From: JAFGQU01 sp964483625
GTDB lineage: Bacteria > Omnitrophota > Gorgyraeia > Duberdicusellales > 4484-171
DNA: 64,000 nucleotides
Assembly (NCBI GenBank): GCA_964483625.1
Contig: CAZABB010000005.1
Span: 19,043 to 83,042, forward strand
Reading direction: 5' to 3'
Position numbers and translations under genes: made by a program. Of this stretch, positions 24,342-33,459 are shown piece after piece; the first letter of the stretch is position 1; each line of letters starts with the position of its first letter. The notes beneath the pieces were generated by a model, which was not told where the DNA came from, did no database searches, and saw nothing but the letters and a program-made list of their open reading frames with translations.

Positions 24342-25583
24342 ATGGGAAACAGTACCAGATTATTTCTGATCACGGCACTCTTTTTAGGAGCGCTTAGCTT
24401 TGCCGGCTTAGTCCAGGCAGGTGAAATCGACATCCTGGTAGAGAAGCTGGTGGAGAAGGGTGTGTTGAGTTACGGTGAAGCGCAGACAATCCTTACCGAA
24501 ACCCAAGAAGAAGTGAGAAAAGACATGATTCGCGGCACGTCACCGATAGCAAAATCACTGCCGTCATGGATCAGGACGATGAAACTCAAAGGTGACCTGC
24601 GTCTCAGGTATCAGTATGAGGACAAATCATCGGGAGAGGACCGCCACCGTACAAGAATGCGGTTCCGGCTGGGAATGGAATCGAAGGTGAACGATAAGGT
24701 GAAGGTCGCCGCGGGTCTTGCTACCGGCGGAAGCGATCCCCGTTCGACCAACGAAACGCTGGATAATACGTTTGATACCCCCGATATCCGTCTGGATTAC
24801 GCTTATGCGACGTATACTCCCAACGATTGGGCGACCATACGCGCCGGTAAGATCAAGGGGATGAAAAGCGTGATTATGCGTCAGTCCGATCTTCTCTGGG
24901 ACGGCGATATTAATCCCGAAGGTGCGGCATTGGCTCTGGCGAAAAAGGCGGGCGACGTAACCTGGATGCTCAACACCGGCCTGTTTGTTCTTGATGAATC
25001 TTCATCGGACACATCGGATCCCTACATGTTCGTCATCCAGCCGGCAGTCAAGGCAAAATTGGGCGGCGGGGTCAGCGTAGAAGCGGCACTTGCCTACTAT
25101 GGATTCGAGAACGTACAGGATGCTATGCTGGATAACGCCGAAGGTGGCCCGACGATGACAGCCGCGGGATATAAATACGATTTCGATTCGATTTCTCCCG
25201 GATTCGAAATCGGGTTTAAAAAACCGTTGGGCGGCATCGTGCCGTTTGCGTCGATTTTCGGTGAATACATTCACAACACCGATCCCAGTGAAAACGAGAA
25301 CGGCTATCTGGCCGGGTTGAAGTTCGGGGCCAAGAAGATCAAAGACCAGGGTGACTGGCAGCTCAAGTATATGTACCGCAGACTGGAACAAGACGCCTGG
25401 CTCGATACCTTCCCCGATTCCGATGCCTACAGCGGCGAAACTGACGTAAAAGGACATGAAGTCGCTCTTGCCTACGGGTTAGGGCCGAATACCGAACTCG
25501 GGTTCGATTATTATTATATGGAACAGATCAAAGGAACCGGCCGTAAGACGATCTTTCAGGCTGACTGGAAAATGAAGTTCTAA
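24342..25583 (+). CDS. Outer-membrane porin, putative phosphate-regulon porin
   Basis: A 413-residue outer-membrane beta-barrel protein. A signal peptide (LFLITALFLGALSFAGLVQAG) is followed by a short helical region, DILVEKLVEKGVLSYGEAQTIL. Then come alternating amphipathic strands starting LKGDLRLRYQYE and ending FQADWKMKF, with a terminal Phe as needed for barrel insertion. This architecture matches the putative porin family (PF16930-type). ATG 24342 with Shine-Dalgarno GGAAGGAGG is preferred to the upstream in-frame start at 24261. Placement between the Pho box and pstS suggests phosphate uptake across the outer membrane (inference). Confidence 0.85.
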   Translation: MGNSTRLFLITALFLGALSFAGLVQAGEIDILVEKLVEKGVLSYGEAQTILTETQEEVRKDMIRGTSPIAKSLPSWIRTMKLKGDLRLRYQYEDKSSGEDRHRTRMRFRLGMESKVNDKVKVAAGLATGGSDPRSTNETLDNTFDTPDIRLDYAYATYTPNDWATIRAGKIKGMKSVIMRQSDLLWDGDINPEGAALALAKKAGDVTWMLNTGLFVLDESSSDTSDPYMFVIQPAVKAKLGGGVSVEAALAYYGFENVQDAMLDNAEGGPTMTAAGYKYDFDSISPGFEIGFKKPLGGIVPFASIFGEYIHNTDPSENENGYLAGLKFGAKKIKDQGDWQLKYMYRRLEQDAWLDTFPDSDAYSGETDVKGHEVALAYGLGPNTELGFDYYYMEQIKGTGRKTIFQADWKMKF

Positions 25584-25603
25584 CTCAGATTGGTTATTGA
25601 TTT

Positions 25604-25631
25604 TTGACATTACGATGTAAAAAGATATGTT
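25604..25631 (+). promoter_or_regulatory. Possible internal promoter before pstS
   Basis: A consensus -35 TTGACA (25604-25609), a 16-base spacer and a poor -10 TATGTT (25626-25631). The weak -10 suggests dependence on an activator, or that pstS is mainly read from the upstream Pho-box promoter. Confidence 0.35.
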
Positions 25632-25651
25632 AGTTTAAAGGAGGCAGAACA

Positions 25652-26479
25652 ATGAAACGAGTAAAAGCCCATTTCGGGCGTATCATTCTGGCGCTCATTG
25701 CTTTTTCTTTCCTGGCATATGCCCATGCCGGGGCGGAATCCATTACCATTAAAGGATCGACGACGGTATTGCCGATCGCGCAGGCCTGCGCTGAGGAATA
25801 TATGAACCAGAATCCCTATATCAATATTTCCGTACAGGGCGGCGGTTCCGGTGTCGGTATCGCGTCGATTATCGACGGTACCGCCGATATCGGTGACGCG
25901 TCCCGGCCCATCAAGGATAAAGAGATATCCAAAGCAGTCAGCCGCGGCATCGATCCCAAAGCCCACGTGGTGGCGATGGACGGAATCGCGGTGATCGTCA
26001 ATTCGTCGAACAGCATGAACGCCATCTCCAAGAAAGATTTAAAAGCCATCTATACCGGCGGAATCTCCAGCTGGTCGCAGGTCGGTGGCTCCGGCGGTCA
26101 GATCGTGGTGATTTCCCGTGATTCGGCCTCGGGAACGTTTGAAGCGTTTAACAAATTGGCTTTAAACAAAGCCAAAGTCCGGCCTGATGCGTTATTAGAA
26201 GCATCCAACGCCGCGGTGAAAAAAGCGGTGCAGATTACACCCGGCGCGATCGGGTATGTCGGATTAGGGTATGTTGATTCGACCGTAAAGGCGATTCCCG
26301 TCGACGGCATACTTCCGACGGAAGAAACCGTTCTTTCGGGGAAATATCCGCTGGCTCGTCCGTTGTTTATGTACACCAACGGCCGGCCTTCGGGCGCGGT
26401 AAAGGAATTTATGGATTTCGTTTTAAGCTGGGAAGGGCAGAGCCTGGCTAAAGAGAACGGTTTTGTGCCGTTAAAGTAA
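25652..26479 (+). CDS. pstS: Phosphate-binding protein PstS
   Basis: A 275-residue periplasmic phosphate-binding protein of the Pst transporter. A signal peptide (about 1-30) precedes SITIKGSTTVLPIAQACAEEY, the characteristic PstS opening. It also has GGGSGVGIASIIDGTADIGDASRP and the phosphate loop SRDSASGTFEAF. No lipobox is evident, so it is likely soluble in the periplasm. The Shine-Dalgarno AAAGGAGG lies before the ATG. A strong terminator hairpin after the gene separates it from pstCAB and would give the usual excess of binding protein over permease. Confidence 0.95.
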   Translation: MKRVKAHFGRIILALIAFSFLAYAHAGAESITIKGSTTVLPIAQACAEEYMNQNPYINISVQGGGSGVGIASIIDGTADIGDASRPIKDKEISKAVSRGIDPKAHVVAMDGIAVIVNSSNSMNAISKKDLKAIYTGGISSWSQVGGSGGQIVVISRDSASGTFEAFNKLALNKAKVRPDALLEASNAAVKKAVQITPGAIGYVGLGYVDSTVKAIPVDGILPTEETVLSGKYPLARPLFMYTNGRPSGAVKEFMDFVLSWEGQSLAKENGFVPLK

Positions 26480-26527
26480 AGTAGCACATAAAATCCTTAA
26501 CAGGATAAACAATAAATCTCCTTTCTC

Positions 26528-26580
26528 AAGGTACACGGCAGGGCGGGGCACCGTCCTGCCGTGGGGTACCTTTTTTCTTT
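26528..26580 (+). terminator. Intrinsic terminator/attenuator between pstS and pstC
   Basis: AAGGTAC and CGGCAGG pair with CCTGCCG and GGTACCTT across a GC-rich loop, followed by TTTTTTCTTTC. This is a strong Rho-independent terminator 50 bases after the pstS stop. Partial read-through would set the pstS to pstCAB ratio. Confidence 0.85.
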
Positions 26581-26599
26581 CTTCGCCGGATATAGTAGA

Positions 26600-26605
26600 T
26601 ATAAT
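26600..26605 (+). promoter_or_regulatory. Possible -10 box for pstC with leaderless start
   Basis: TATAAT at 26600-26605 is seven bases before ATG 26613, and pstC has no Shine-Dalgarno. No good -35 is visible, because the terminator T tract occupies that zone. Confidence 0.3.
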
Positions 26606-26612
26606 AATAAGA

Positions 26613-27506
26613 ATGGCAAACAAAACGAAATTAAAAGAAAATATCTACCGTTGGATTTTCGGGTTTCTGGCCTTTGCGTCTTTATTTTTTCTTTTAGGGA
26701 TTACCTTTATTCTTTTTAAAGAAGGCCTGCCGATATTCGGTGAAGTAAACCCCTTTGATTTCATCTTCGGCCGGGCCTGGTATCCCACCCACGATGATGC
26801 CGAGTTCGGTATCCTGCCGCTCATTTTAGGTTCGCTGTGGGTGACGGTAGGCGCTCTGTTTGTCTGTATGCCTTTAGGGGTAGGGAGCGCGATGTATATT
26901 CATGAACTGGCCGGCCATAAGCAGAAATCGATTCTAAAACCTCTGATTGAAATTCTTGCGGCGATTCCTTCGATCGTCTACGGTTTCTTCGGGATGGTCA
27001 TCGTAGCTCCTTTCTTGCAGAGAACATTCAATCTTGCCGTGGGATTGAACGCATTGAGCGGTAGTTTGATGCTGGGGATTATGGCGACGCCGACGGTTTG
27101 CAGTATTGCCGAAGATGCCTTGAGTTTTGTTCCTAAAAGTTTCCGGGAAGCTTCCTACGCGCTGGGTGCCAACCGGTGGCAGACACTGGTGAATGTTATC
27201 ATTCCGGCCGCCGGCTCAGGGATTTCTACGGCGATTATTCTGGGGATGAGCCGGGCTATCGGGGAGACGATGACGGTCCTCATGGTTTGCGGCGGCGCCG
27301 CGGTGGTTCCCCGTTCCTTCTTTCAGCCGGTGCGGCCGATGACCGCCACGATCGCCGCGGAAATGGGCGAAACGGTGATGGGGGGAACGCATTACCATGC
27401 GTTATTTGCCATCGGCCTCATTCTTTTTCTGTTTACACTGGTCTTTAATATTATCGCCGAAATCATCAGCCGGCGGTTCCGTTTAAAACTGGGGTTAGGT
27501 CGATGA
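26613..27506 (+). CDS. pstC: Phosphate ABC transporter permease PstC
   Basis: A 297-residue inner-membrane permease of the Pst phosphate importer. It starts with a membrane helix (IFGFLAFASLFFLLGITFILF) and has about six spans. Family stretches include LKPLIEILAAIPSIVYGFFG, the cytoplasmic EAA-type loop SFREASYALGANRWQTLVNVIIP and GMSRAIGETMTVLMVCGG. It overlaps pstA by 4 bases (ATGA). There is no Shine-Dalgarno at its own start, in line with a possible leaderless transcript. Confidence 0.95.
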   Translation: MANKTKLKENIYRWIFGFLAFASLFFLLGITFILFKEGLPIFGEVNPFDFIFGRAWYPTHDDAEFGILPLILGSLWVTVGALFVCMPLGVGSAMYIHELAGHKQKSILKPLIEILAAIPSIVYGFFGMVIVAPFLQRTFNLAVGLNALSGSLMLGIMATPTVCSIAEDALSFVPKSFREASYALGANRWQTLVNVIIPAAGSGISTAIILGMSRAIGETMTVLMVCGGAAVVPRSFFQPVRPMTATIAAEMGETVMGGTHYHALFAIGLILFLFTLVFNIIAEIISRRFRLKLGLGR

Positions 27507-28354
27507 GCAAGGACTGGACACAGAAACTCGGATTTAGTATTCTTTTTTTATGCTTAATTACGACGGTGCTGTTTTTAGGTGTGATCGTGTATTTCATCCT
27601 TATCCGGGGTGCCGGCGTGATTTCATGGGAGTTCTTTACGCAAGTCCCCCGGCGGTTTATGACCGAAGGGGGTGTGGCTCCCGCGATTGTGGGGACATTC
27701 TATTTAACATTGGGGTCGATTATTGTCGCGCTCCCGCTTGGCCTTGCCTGCGCGGTCTATCTTTGTGAGTACAGCCCCAAAAGCGTCGTGGTCAATATTA
27801 TCCGGATCAGCATCAATAATCTTGCCGGAGTACCGTCGGTCGTCTTCGGCCTCTTCGGCATGGCGGTATTCGTGAAATTTTTTGGGTTTGGCGTATCGAT
27901 TGTATCGGGATGTCTCACGCTGGCGATCATGGTTTTGCCCAGTATTATTTCCGCATCACAGGAAGCGCTGCTTGCGGTGCCGCAGTCTTATCGCGAGGCT
28001 TCGCTTGCTTTGGGGGCGACCCACTGGTATACGATAAAAAAAGTAGTTGTACCCTCGGCGTTACCGGGTATTCTGACCGGTGTGATTTTGAGCGTGGGAC
28101 GAGTGGCGGGAGAAACCGCGCCGATTCTTTTTACCGCCGGGACGTTTTATATGCGAGGTTATCCTCAATCGATCTTTTCGGAGGTCATGGCTCTGCCCTA
28201 TCATATTTACGCGCTGATGACCGAAGGGGCTCATCCGGTGAAACAAACCCAGATTGCTTACGGATGCGCGCTGATTCTGTTGATGTTAGTATTAGCCGTT
28301 TCCGCGCTTGCGATTTTTATCCGGCAAAAACAAAGGAGTATGGAAAATGCCTGA
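27503..28354 (+). CDS. pstA: Phosphate ABC transporter permease PstA
   Basis: A 283-residue partner permease of PstC. It includes AGVPSVVFGLFGMAVFVKFF, the EAA loop SYREASLALGATHWYTIKKVVVP and SVGRVAGETAPILFTAG. These match PstA rather than PstC through the ETAP motif. The stop overlaps the pstB start by eight bases, giving tight coupling. Confidence 0.95.
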   Translation: MSKDWTQKLGFSILFLCLITTVLFLGVIVYFILIRGAGVISWEFFTQVPRRFMTEGGVAPAIVGTFYLTLGSIIVALPLGLACAVYLCEYSPKSVVVNIIRISINNLAGVPSVVFGLFGMAVFVKFFGFGVSIVSGCLTLAIMVLPSIISASQEALLAVPQSYREASLALGATHWYTIKKVVVPSALPGILTGVILSVGRVAGETAPILFTAGTFYMRGYPQSIFSEVMALPYHIYALMTEGAHPVKQTQIAYGCALILLMLVLAVSALAIFIRQKQRSMENA

Positions 28355-29108
28355 GAAAGTGAGAATGGAAATCAAAAATCTGAATTTTTACTACGGAGCG
28401 AAACAGGCTCTGTGTGATATTAACCTCAAGATCCTCCAGAATAAAGTAACCGCGATTATCGGGCCATCGGGGTGCGGTAAATCGACTTTGATCCGTCTCT
28501 TGAACCGGATGAATGATCTTATTCCCAAAGTGCGTGTGGAAGGGGAGGTGTTTCTCGATACCCAGAATATTTACGACTCAGAAGTCGATGTGGTCGAGAT
28601 CCGCCGCAAAATCGGGATGGTATTTCAAAAACCCAATCCGTTTCCCAAATCGATATTTGAGAATGTTTCTTACGGGTTAAAAGTCAACGGGATCAGAGAC
28701 AATGGATACATCCGGCGTAAGGTCGAGCGGAGCTTAAAAGGCGCGGCGTTGTGGAATGAGGTGAAGGGCCGTCTGGGAGAAAGCGCCCTGGCACTTTCCG
28801 GCGGCCAGCAGCAGCGTCTCTGCATCGCCCGGGCGTTGGCAGTCGAGCCGGAGGTGTTGCTTATGGATGAGCCGGCCTCGGCTCTTGATCCTACCTCGAC
28901 CTCCAAAATAGAAGAACTCATTCAGGAATTAAAGAACAAATACACGATTATCATCGTTACTCATAACATGCAGCAGGCCGCGCGTATTTCCGACTACACG
29001 GCGTTCTTGATGCTGGGGGAGATGGTAGAGTACGATCTTACCAATAAGATTTTTACGAATCCCGCGAAAAAAGTCACCGAGGATTACATCACCGGCCGGT
29101 TTGGATAA
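28347..29108 (+). CDS. pstB: Phosphate ABC transporter ATPase PstB
   Basis: A 253-residue ATPase that energises PstCA. Walker A is GPSGCGKST, the Q loop GMVFQKPNPFPKS is characteristic of PstB, the signature is LSGGQQQR and Walker B is VLLMDEPASALDP. The His switch is in IVTHNMQQAARISDYTAF. ATG 28347 (MPEKVRMEIKNLNFYYG) has a Shine-Dalgarno (AAAGGAG) inside the end of pstA. An in-frame extension to 28308 is rejected because it has no signal and is not conserved in the family. Confidence 0.96.
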   Translation: MPEKVRMEIKNLNFYYGAKQALCDINLKILQNKVTAIIGPSGCGKSTLIRLLNRMNDLIPKVRVEGEVFLDTQNIYDSEVDVVEIRRKIGMVFQKPNPFPKSIFENVSYGLKVNGIRDNGYIRRKVERSLKGAALWNEVKGRLGESALALSGGQQQRLCIARALAVEPEVLLMDEPASALDPTSTSKIEELIQELKNKYTIIIVTHNMQQAARISDYTAFLMLGEMVEYDLTNKIFTNPAKKVTEDYITGRFG

Positions 29109-29142
29109 GGGATAGGGGATCAGGGAATAAAAAATATTGAAC

Positions 29143-29205
29143 GATTTCACCAGCTGCGCGATAATGAAAAAGTTTGGAGTTTCCTTTCGCGCCTGAGGTG
29201 AAATC
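29143..29205 (+). repeat. Stable hairpin between pstB and phoU
   Basis: GATTTCACC (29143-29151) pairs with GGTGAAATC (29197-29205). Inside it GCGCGA pairs with TCGCGC, making a two-part stem of about 60 bases with an A-rich loop. It lacks a T tract. It may protect or process the pst-phoU transcript. The stretch just before it (GGGATAGGGGATCAGGG) also looks like short word repeats. Confidence 0.65.
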
Positions 29206-29238
29206 ATATTGCCTACCATATCATAAAAGGAGAAAAAG

Positions 29239-29952
29239 ATGGTAATCAGGAAACATTTTGAGGAGGAGCTGGAACGGTTTAATACCGAAATTTTAAAGAT
29301 GGCGACATTGACCGAAGGGGCTATATTCAAGTCCGTCGAGGCCCTGAAAAACCGCGATCTTAAACTTGCCCAAAGCGTTATTGACGATGATCGTATCGTC
29401 GATGAACAGGAGTTATTGATTGAAGAGATGGCGATCGACTTTCTTGCCCTGCAGAATCCCAAGGCACGGGATTTGCGGTTTATCACCACAGGGATGAGCA
29501 TCAATACCGAACTTGAGAGAATCGCCGACTTGGCCGTCAATATATCCCAGCGGGTCCTTGATTTGGGCGATCAGCCGCTGATCAAGCCGCTGATCGATAT
29601 CCCGAAGTTGACCGCGGTGGTGAGGAAGATGATCAAAGATGTCATCGATTCCTTCGTGAATCAGGATGAAAAACTGGCTAAATCGGTTATCCTTTCGGAC
29701 CCGGATGCCGATAAGCTACGGAATATGATTTTTGATGAGCTGGTGCACGAATTCATGGTCAAAAACGGCAAAAGCGTCCCCCGGGCGATCCCGCTGTTTT
29801 TGATCACCCGCTATCTGGAGCGGATTGCCGACCACGCGACCAATATCGCCGAAGATATTATATATATGGTAAAGGCCGAGGTGGTCAAGCATCATCCCGA
29901 GCGGCTCAAAAACGGCCAGAAAAACCGTAAACGGAAGAAAAAAAGCCAATAA
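29239..29952 (+). CDS. phoU: Phosphate-signalling regulator PhoU
   Basis: A 237-residue all-helical protein that links PstB activity to PhoR. The two homologous three-helix halves carry the metal-binding motifs ELERIADLAVNISQR and YLERIADHATNIAEDIIYM. Length is slightly over the usual 220 because of a lysine-arginine tail (KNGQKNRKRKKKSQ). Shine-Dalgarno AAAGGAG precedes the ATG. Its place after pstB is the classical one. Confidence 0.95.
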   Translation: MVIRKHFEEELERFNTEILKMATLTEGAIFKSVEALKNRDLKLAQSVIDDDRIVDEQELLIEEMAIDFLALQNPKARDLRFITTGMSINTELERIADLAVNISQRVLDLGDQPLIKPLIDIPKLTAVVRKMIKDVIDSFVNQDEKLAKSVILSDPDADKLRNMIFDELVHEFMVKNGKSVPRAIPLFLITRYLERIADHATNIAEDIIYMVKAEVVKHHPERLKNGQKNRKRKKKSQ

Positions 29953-30120
29953 AACAAAATTTGCTATACATGGTTGGTTTCTAATAAAGATGACGATGAA
30001 GAATTGGATAAGATGAGCGCTCGGGTTGAGCTTACTGATGATGATCAACTGCAGGTCGATATCAACCAGAATCGGAACGAACCCGAGGACTAACCTCCCA
30101 TCTCCTTCGAAACATTTCTC

Positions 30121-30150
30121 TTGTCGGATATTTACATCCGCCGGTATAAT
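30121..30150 (+). promoter_or_regulatory. Promoter for the phytoene desaturase gene
   Basis: -35 TTGTCG (30121-30126), an 18-base spacer and a consensus -10 TATAAT (30145-30150), 39 bases before the start codon at 30190. Confidence 0.5.
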
Positions 30151-30189
30151 GGTAAAAAGGTTATTTTTATATGTGAGGAGGAGAGTGAG

Positions 30190-31632
30190 TTGAAAAAACG
30201 CATTGCGATCGTCGGCGCCGGGGTGGGGGGATTGGCAACGGCTGCCCGCCTTTCTCAGGCCGGCCATTATGTCGATGTCTACGAACGCCTGCCTCGCCCG
30301 GGCGGCCGGGCGCATATCATCGAAGATGCCGGGTTCAAATTCGACACCGGTCCTTCCTTTGTCCTGATGCCCCCGTTTTTCCGCGAATTATTTTCTTCCT
30401 GCCAAAAAGACATTGCCGGATATCTGGATTTGATTCCTCTGGATATCCACTACAAAATATTTTATCCCAACGGAAAACAGCTTACCGTGTACCGCGATAC
30501 CCAGAGGACAAAGGAAGAACTTGAGAGGATCGAACCCGGCGCAAGCGCCCGGTATGACCGGTTTATCCGGGATATCGGTACTATGTATCATAGCGTCGAA
30601 CCCCTCTTGTATCAATGCTTCACCCCGGGCCGGCTGGTCAACCCCGCCTACTGGAATCTTCTCTGGAAGCTGAAAACCCATAAATCCTACTGGCGGCTGG
30701 CTCATGATTTTTTTAAGACCAGAGAACTTATCGCCGCGTTCACTTTCGAGGCGATGTTTATCGGTGTATCTCCTCACCATGCGCCGGCGTTTTACAGTGT
30801 GATTACCTACGCCGACCATGTGCAGAAAATTTACCACCCCCGCGGCGGGATGTATCAGATCCCTCTGAGCTTAGAGCGTCTGGGAAGAGAGGCGGGGGTA
30901 ACGTTTCATTACGGTGAGGAAGTGGGGAAGGTCTCAGGGGCCAACGGATCGGTATCGCTGGATATCGGGTCCGCCAGGGAACGTTTTGACCAGGTAGTTA
31001 TTAATGCCGATTACGCCTATGCCTGCCGGACACTTCTGGGTGAATCCTTGCCCAACTACCGCTATTCCTGTTCGGTGTACCTTCTCTATTTGGGATTGAA
31101 GAAAAAGATCAAGGGGTTAGAGCATCATAATCTTTTCTTTGCCCGGGACCTGGAAAAGAATTTAAAAGAAATATTCGGTGATCATACCGTGTCCGAAGAC
31201 CCTTCTTTTTATGTCCACGTACCTACGGTGACTGATCCTTCCCTGGCCCCGCCCGGGAAAGAGATCGTGTATATTCTCATCCCGGTGCCGAATCTCGAGA
31301 ACGCCCGCGGTCATTTTTCTCGCCATGAAGAGAAACTCAGGAACCTCGTCCTTAACAAGATACGCGAGATTACCGGTGAGAACATCGCGGACTTAATTGA
31401 AGTCAAACACCGGTTCTACCCCGAAGATTTTGTTTCCCGCTATAACGTGCGTCACGGCGCGACCTTCGGGCTGGCGCATACGTTGATGCAGAGCGCGTTT
31501 TTCCGGCCGCCCAACCGTCACCGTCGCCACAAAAACGTGTATTTTGTCGGATGTAGTACCCAGCCCGGGGAAGGGTTGCCCCCCGTCATCGCCTCCTCCC
31601 GTATCGTTTGCGATCTGATCGGTTGCGCTTAA
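30190..31632 (+). CDS. crtI: CrtI-family carotenoid desaturase (phytoene desaturase)
   Basis: A 480-residue FAD-dependent membrane-associated oxidase that introduces double bonds into phytoene. The N-terminal Rossmann motif is IAIVGAGVGGLATAARLSQ, then VYERLPRPGGRAH and FDTGPSFVLMP, all CrtI-type. The C-terminal FAD motif reads FVGCSTQPGEGLPPVIASSR, slightly divergent from the usual ASTHPG. TTG 30190 is chosen because AGGAGG lies eight bases before it; the upstream in-frame codons have no ribosome site. Together with crtB and the lycopene cyclase genes nearby it should make lycopene. The number of desaturations cannot be predicted. Confidence 0.88.
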   Translation: MKKRIAIVGAGVGGLATAARLSQAGHYVDVYERLPRPGGRAHIIEDAGFKFDTGPSFVLMPPFFRELFSSCQKDIAGYLDLIPLDIHYKIFYPNGKQLTVYRDTQRTKEELERIEPGASARYDRFIRDIGTMYHSVEPLLYQCFTPGRLVNPAYWNLLWKLKTHKSYWRLAHDFFKTRELIAAFTFEAMFIGVSPHHAPAFYSVITYADHVQKIYHPRGGMYQIPLSLERLGREAGVTFHYGEEVGKVSGANGSVSLDIGSARERFDQVVINADYAYACRTLLGESLPNYRYSCSVYLLYLGLKKKIKGLEHHNLFFARDLEKNLKEIFGDHTVSEDPSFYVHVPTVTDPSLAPPGKEIVYILIPVPNLENARGHFSRHEEKLRNLVLNKIREITGENIADLIEVKHRFYPEDFVSRYNVRHGATFGLAHTLMQSAFFRPPNRHRRHKNVYFVGCSTQPGEGLPPVIASSRIVCDLIGCA

Positions 31633-31663
31633 AAAACATGTTGGTTTAACAGAAAAGGCGTGC

Positions 31664-32506
31664 TTACCTTTTCAGGGCCTTTACATATGCAATGACGGTA
31701 TCGGTAATATATTCGGGGGTGGAGGCTCCCGCGGTGATCCCGACGCTTGTAGCCTCCTCGAACCAGCGGGGATCGATTTGTTTTTTAGATTGAATCCAGT
31801 AGGTGTTCCGGTTCAGTTCCTGGGAAATTTCGTAGAGACGCCGGGTGTTAGCGCTTGTTTTCGAGCCGATGATCAGCATGACGTCGTTCTTAAGCGGCAT
31901 CGTTTTTATTTCTTTTTGTTTTATCCGGGTGGGATTGCATATCGTATTATGAAATTTCAGATTGGGTATATGTGCTTTAAGCAGATTGACGAGCCGGGAG
32001 ACTTTTTCGGTATTCTGTGTCGACTGGACAACGACGGCCGCTTTGGTAATTGAATGAAACAGCGCGGGACGGATCTGTTTTACTGTATCGATGACCAGGG
32101 CTTTTGTGTTCAGCTGTCCCAGAATTCCCTGGACCTCATCGTGTTTCCTATCGCCGATAATGATGACGGTGTATCCGTCCTTTTCGGCATTCCTGGCCAG
32201 GGTATGAATTTCTTTCACCATCGGGCAAGTGGCGTCGACGATCGTGTATCCTTGCTGTCTGGCTTTTTCGATTGTTTTCCGGGATGCTCCGTGAGCCCGG
32301 ATTAAGAGCACGGTATGTTCACCCTGGCCCAGCCGCTGGATTTTTTTTATGCCGCAGGCAGCGATGTTCCGTACGACATCTTCGTTATGAACGATATCTC
32401 CCAACATGACCACGCAAGAGTGTTTTTTCGCCGTGGCGCATGCCAGGGCCAGGGCTCTTTTTACTCCCGAACAGAATCCGGCGGAACGGGCTACTCTGAC
32501 ATTCAT
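31664..32506 (-). CDS. ispH: 4-hydroxy-3-methylbut-2-enyl diphosphate reductase (IspH/LytB)
   Basis: A 280-residue iron-sulphur enzyme catalysing the last step of the MEP pathway to IPP and DMAPP. The three cluster cysteines are present, in GFCSGVKRA, DATCPMVKEIH and NTICNPTRIKQKEI. The proton-relay region RAHGASRK and the ending TAGASTPEYI are also typical. ATG 32506 has Shine-Dalgarno AAAGGAG at seven bases and overlaps the crtB stop as ATGA, so it is preferred to GTG 32512. It supplies C5 units for the carotenoid, quinone and polyprenyl genes around it. Confidence 0.95.
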   Translation of the reverse strand: MNVRVARSAGFCSGVKRALALACATAKKHSCVVMLGDIVHNEDVVRNIAACGIKKIQRLGQGEHTVLLIRAHGASRKTIEKARQQGYTIVDATCPMVKEIHTLARNAEKDGYTVIIIGDRKHDEVQGILGQLNTKALVIDTVKQIRPALFHSITKAAVVVQSTQNTEKVSRLVNLLKAHIPNLKFHNTICNPTRIKQKEIKTMPLKNDVMLIIGSKTSANTRRLYEISQELNRNTYWIQSKKQIDPRWFEEATSVGITAGASTPEYITDTVIAYVKALKR

Positions 32507-33378
32507 GAACACGCTCCTTTGACAAGAAGAAACAGAGCGATTTTACATTTCTCCGTTTTGGAAACATGCGCTCTCTGAGAAAACACGTCGTACCGGTTTC
32601 GTTCCACCGCGGACAGGATACCCGCGTATATTTCTTTCATGGCTCTTACGACATAACGCTGACGGCGCGATGTAAGCCGAGTGATCCCGCTTTCCGATTT
32701 CCGGTAGAAATGTTGCGCCCTGTCGATCTGGAAACGTACCAAGGCGACGAAATTCTCATCGACTATTTTCTTCCGCAGATGGCCTTCGGTGACGCCGAAC
32801 TGCTCTAGTTCCTTCTGAGGCAGATATATCCGTCCCCGGCGGTAATCTTCCTCGATATCCCGGATGATATTAGTCAATTGCATGGCAATCCCCAGATTGA
32901 TCGCGGGTTCGCGGGTCTTTTCTGTGTCGTCGCGAAATATTTTAAGCATAATCAATCCGATAATTGCGGCGACGCGGTAACAGTAGAGATATAACCGGTC
33001 GAAATGTTCATACCGGTTTTCGGTAATATCCATTTCCATCCCTTTTATCAGTTCATAAAAATATTCGGCCGGGATCCCGTATTCTTCTACGGTATGCCGG
33101 AACGCGGCAAGAAGAGGCGGAAGGTTATCGTTGCCCGCATAGGCTGAGGTAATACCTTTACGTATCGATGAAAGAATATCTTTGGGTTCGGTGCCGGATC
33201 CGGCGTCGACGGCGTCGTCGGTCTTGCGGCAGACGGCATATACGCTGTAGGAGGCGTCTCGCACGGGAGAGGGGAGGAATCGGCTGGCAAAATAAAAGGT
33301 ACTGGCGTGAATCCGGGTAATATGTTTAGCCTGAGCAAAGCCTTGGGCCAGTTGTACTTGATGAGGGGGCTGGCTCAT
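32503..33378 (-). CDS. crtB: Phytoene/squalene synthase family protein (CrtB)
   Basis: A 291-residue head-to-head prenyl synthase, most likely condensing two GGPP into phytoene. The first Asp-rich region is VCRKTDDAVDAG (a variant of DDxxD) and the second is NIIRDIEEDYRRGRIYLP. YCYRVAAIIGLIM and MQLTNIIRD are typical of phytoene synthase. It is translationally coupled to ispH and lies divergent from the lycopene cyclase genes. Squalene synthesis is an alternative, but the crtI and cyclase neighbours favour phytoene. Confidence 0.92.
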   Translation of the reverse strand: MSQPPHQVQLAQGFAQAKHITRIHASTFYFASRFLPSPVRDASYSVYAVCRKTDDAVDAGSGTEPKDILSSIRKGITSAYAGNDNLPPLLAAFRHTVEEYGIPAEYFYELIKGMEMDITENRYEHFDRLYLYCYRVAAIIGLIMLKIFRDDTEKTREPAINLGIAMQLTNIIRDIEEDYRRGRIYLPQKELEQFGVTEGHLRKKIVDENFVALVRFQIDRAQHFYRKSESGITRLTSRRQRYVVRAMKEIYAGILSAVERNRYDVFSQRAHVSKTEKCKIALFLLVKGACS

Positions 33379-33424
33379 GGTCCTATTTTACACTCAAACC
33401 ATTTTGGTTCAACCGAGATTTTCA

Positions 33425-33453
33425 TTGAACAGAAATGAGCTTTAAGATAGAAT
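33425..33453 (+). promoter_or_regulatory. Promoter for the lycopene cyclase genes, possibly leaderless
   Basis: -35 TTGAAC (33425-33430), a 17-base spacer and -10 TAGAAT (33448-33453). The start codon is at 33460, six bases after the -10 box, and has no Shine-Dalgarno, so the transcript would start at or near the ATG. Confidence 0.55.
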
Positions 33454-33459
33454 TTTGGT

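Noticed and set aside
29974..30093. Short acidic ORF after phoU (TTG start, 39 codons)
   Set aside because: The sequence is protein-like (DDDEELDKMSARVEL) but has no Shine-Dalgarno and no recognised family; too weak to call.
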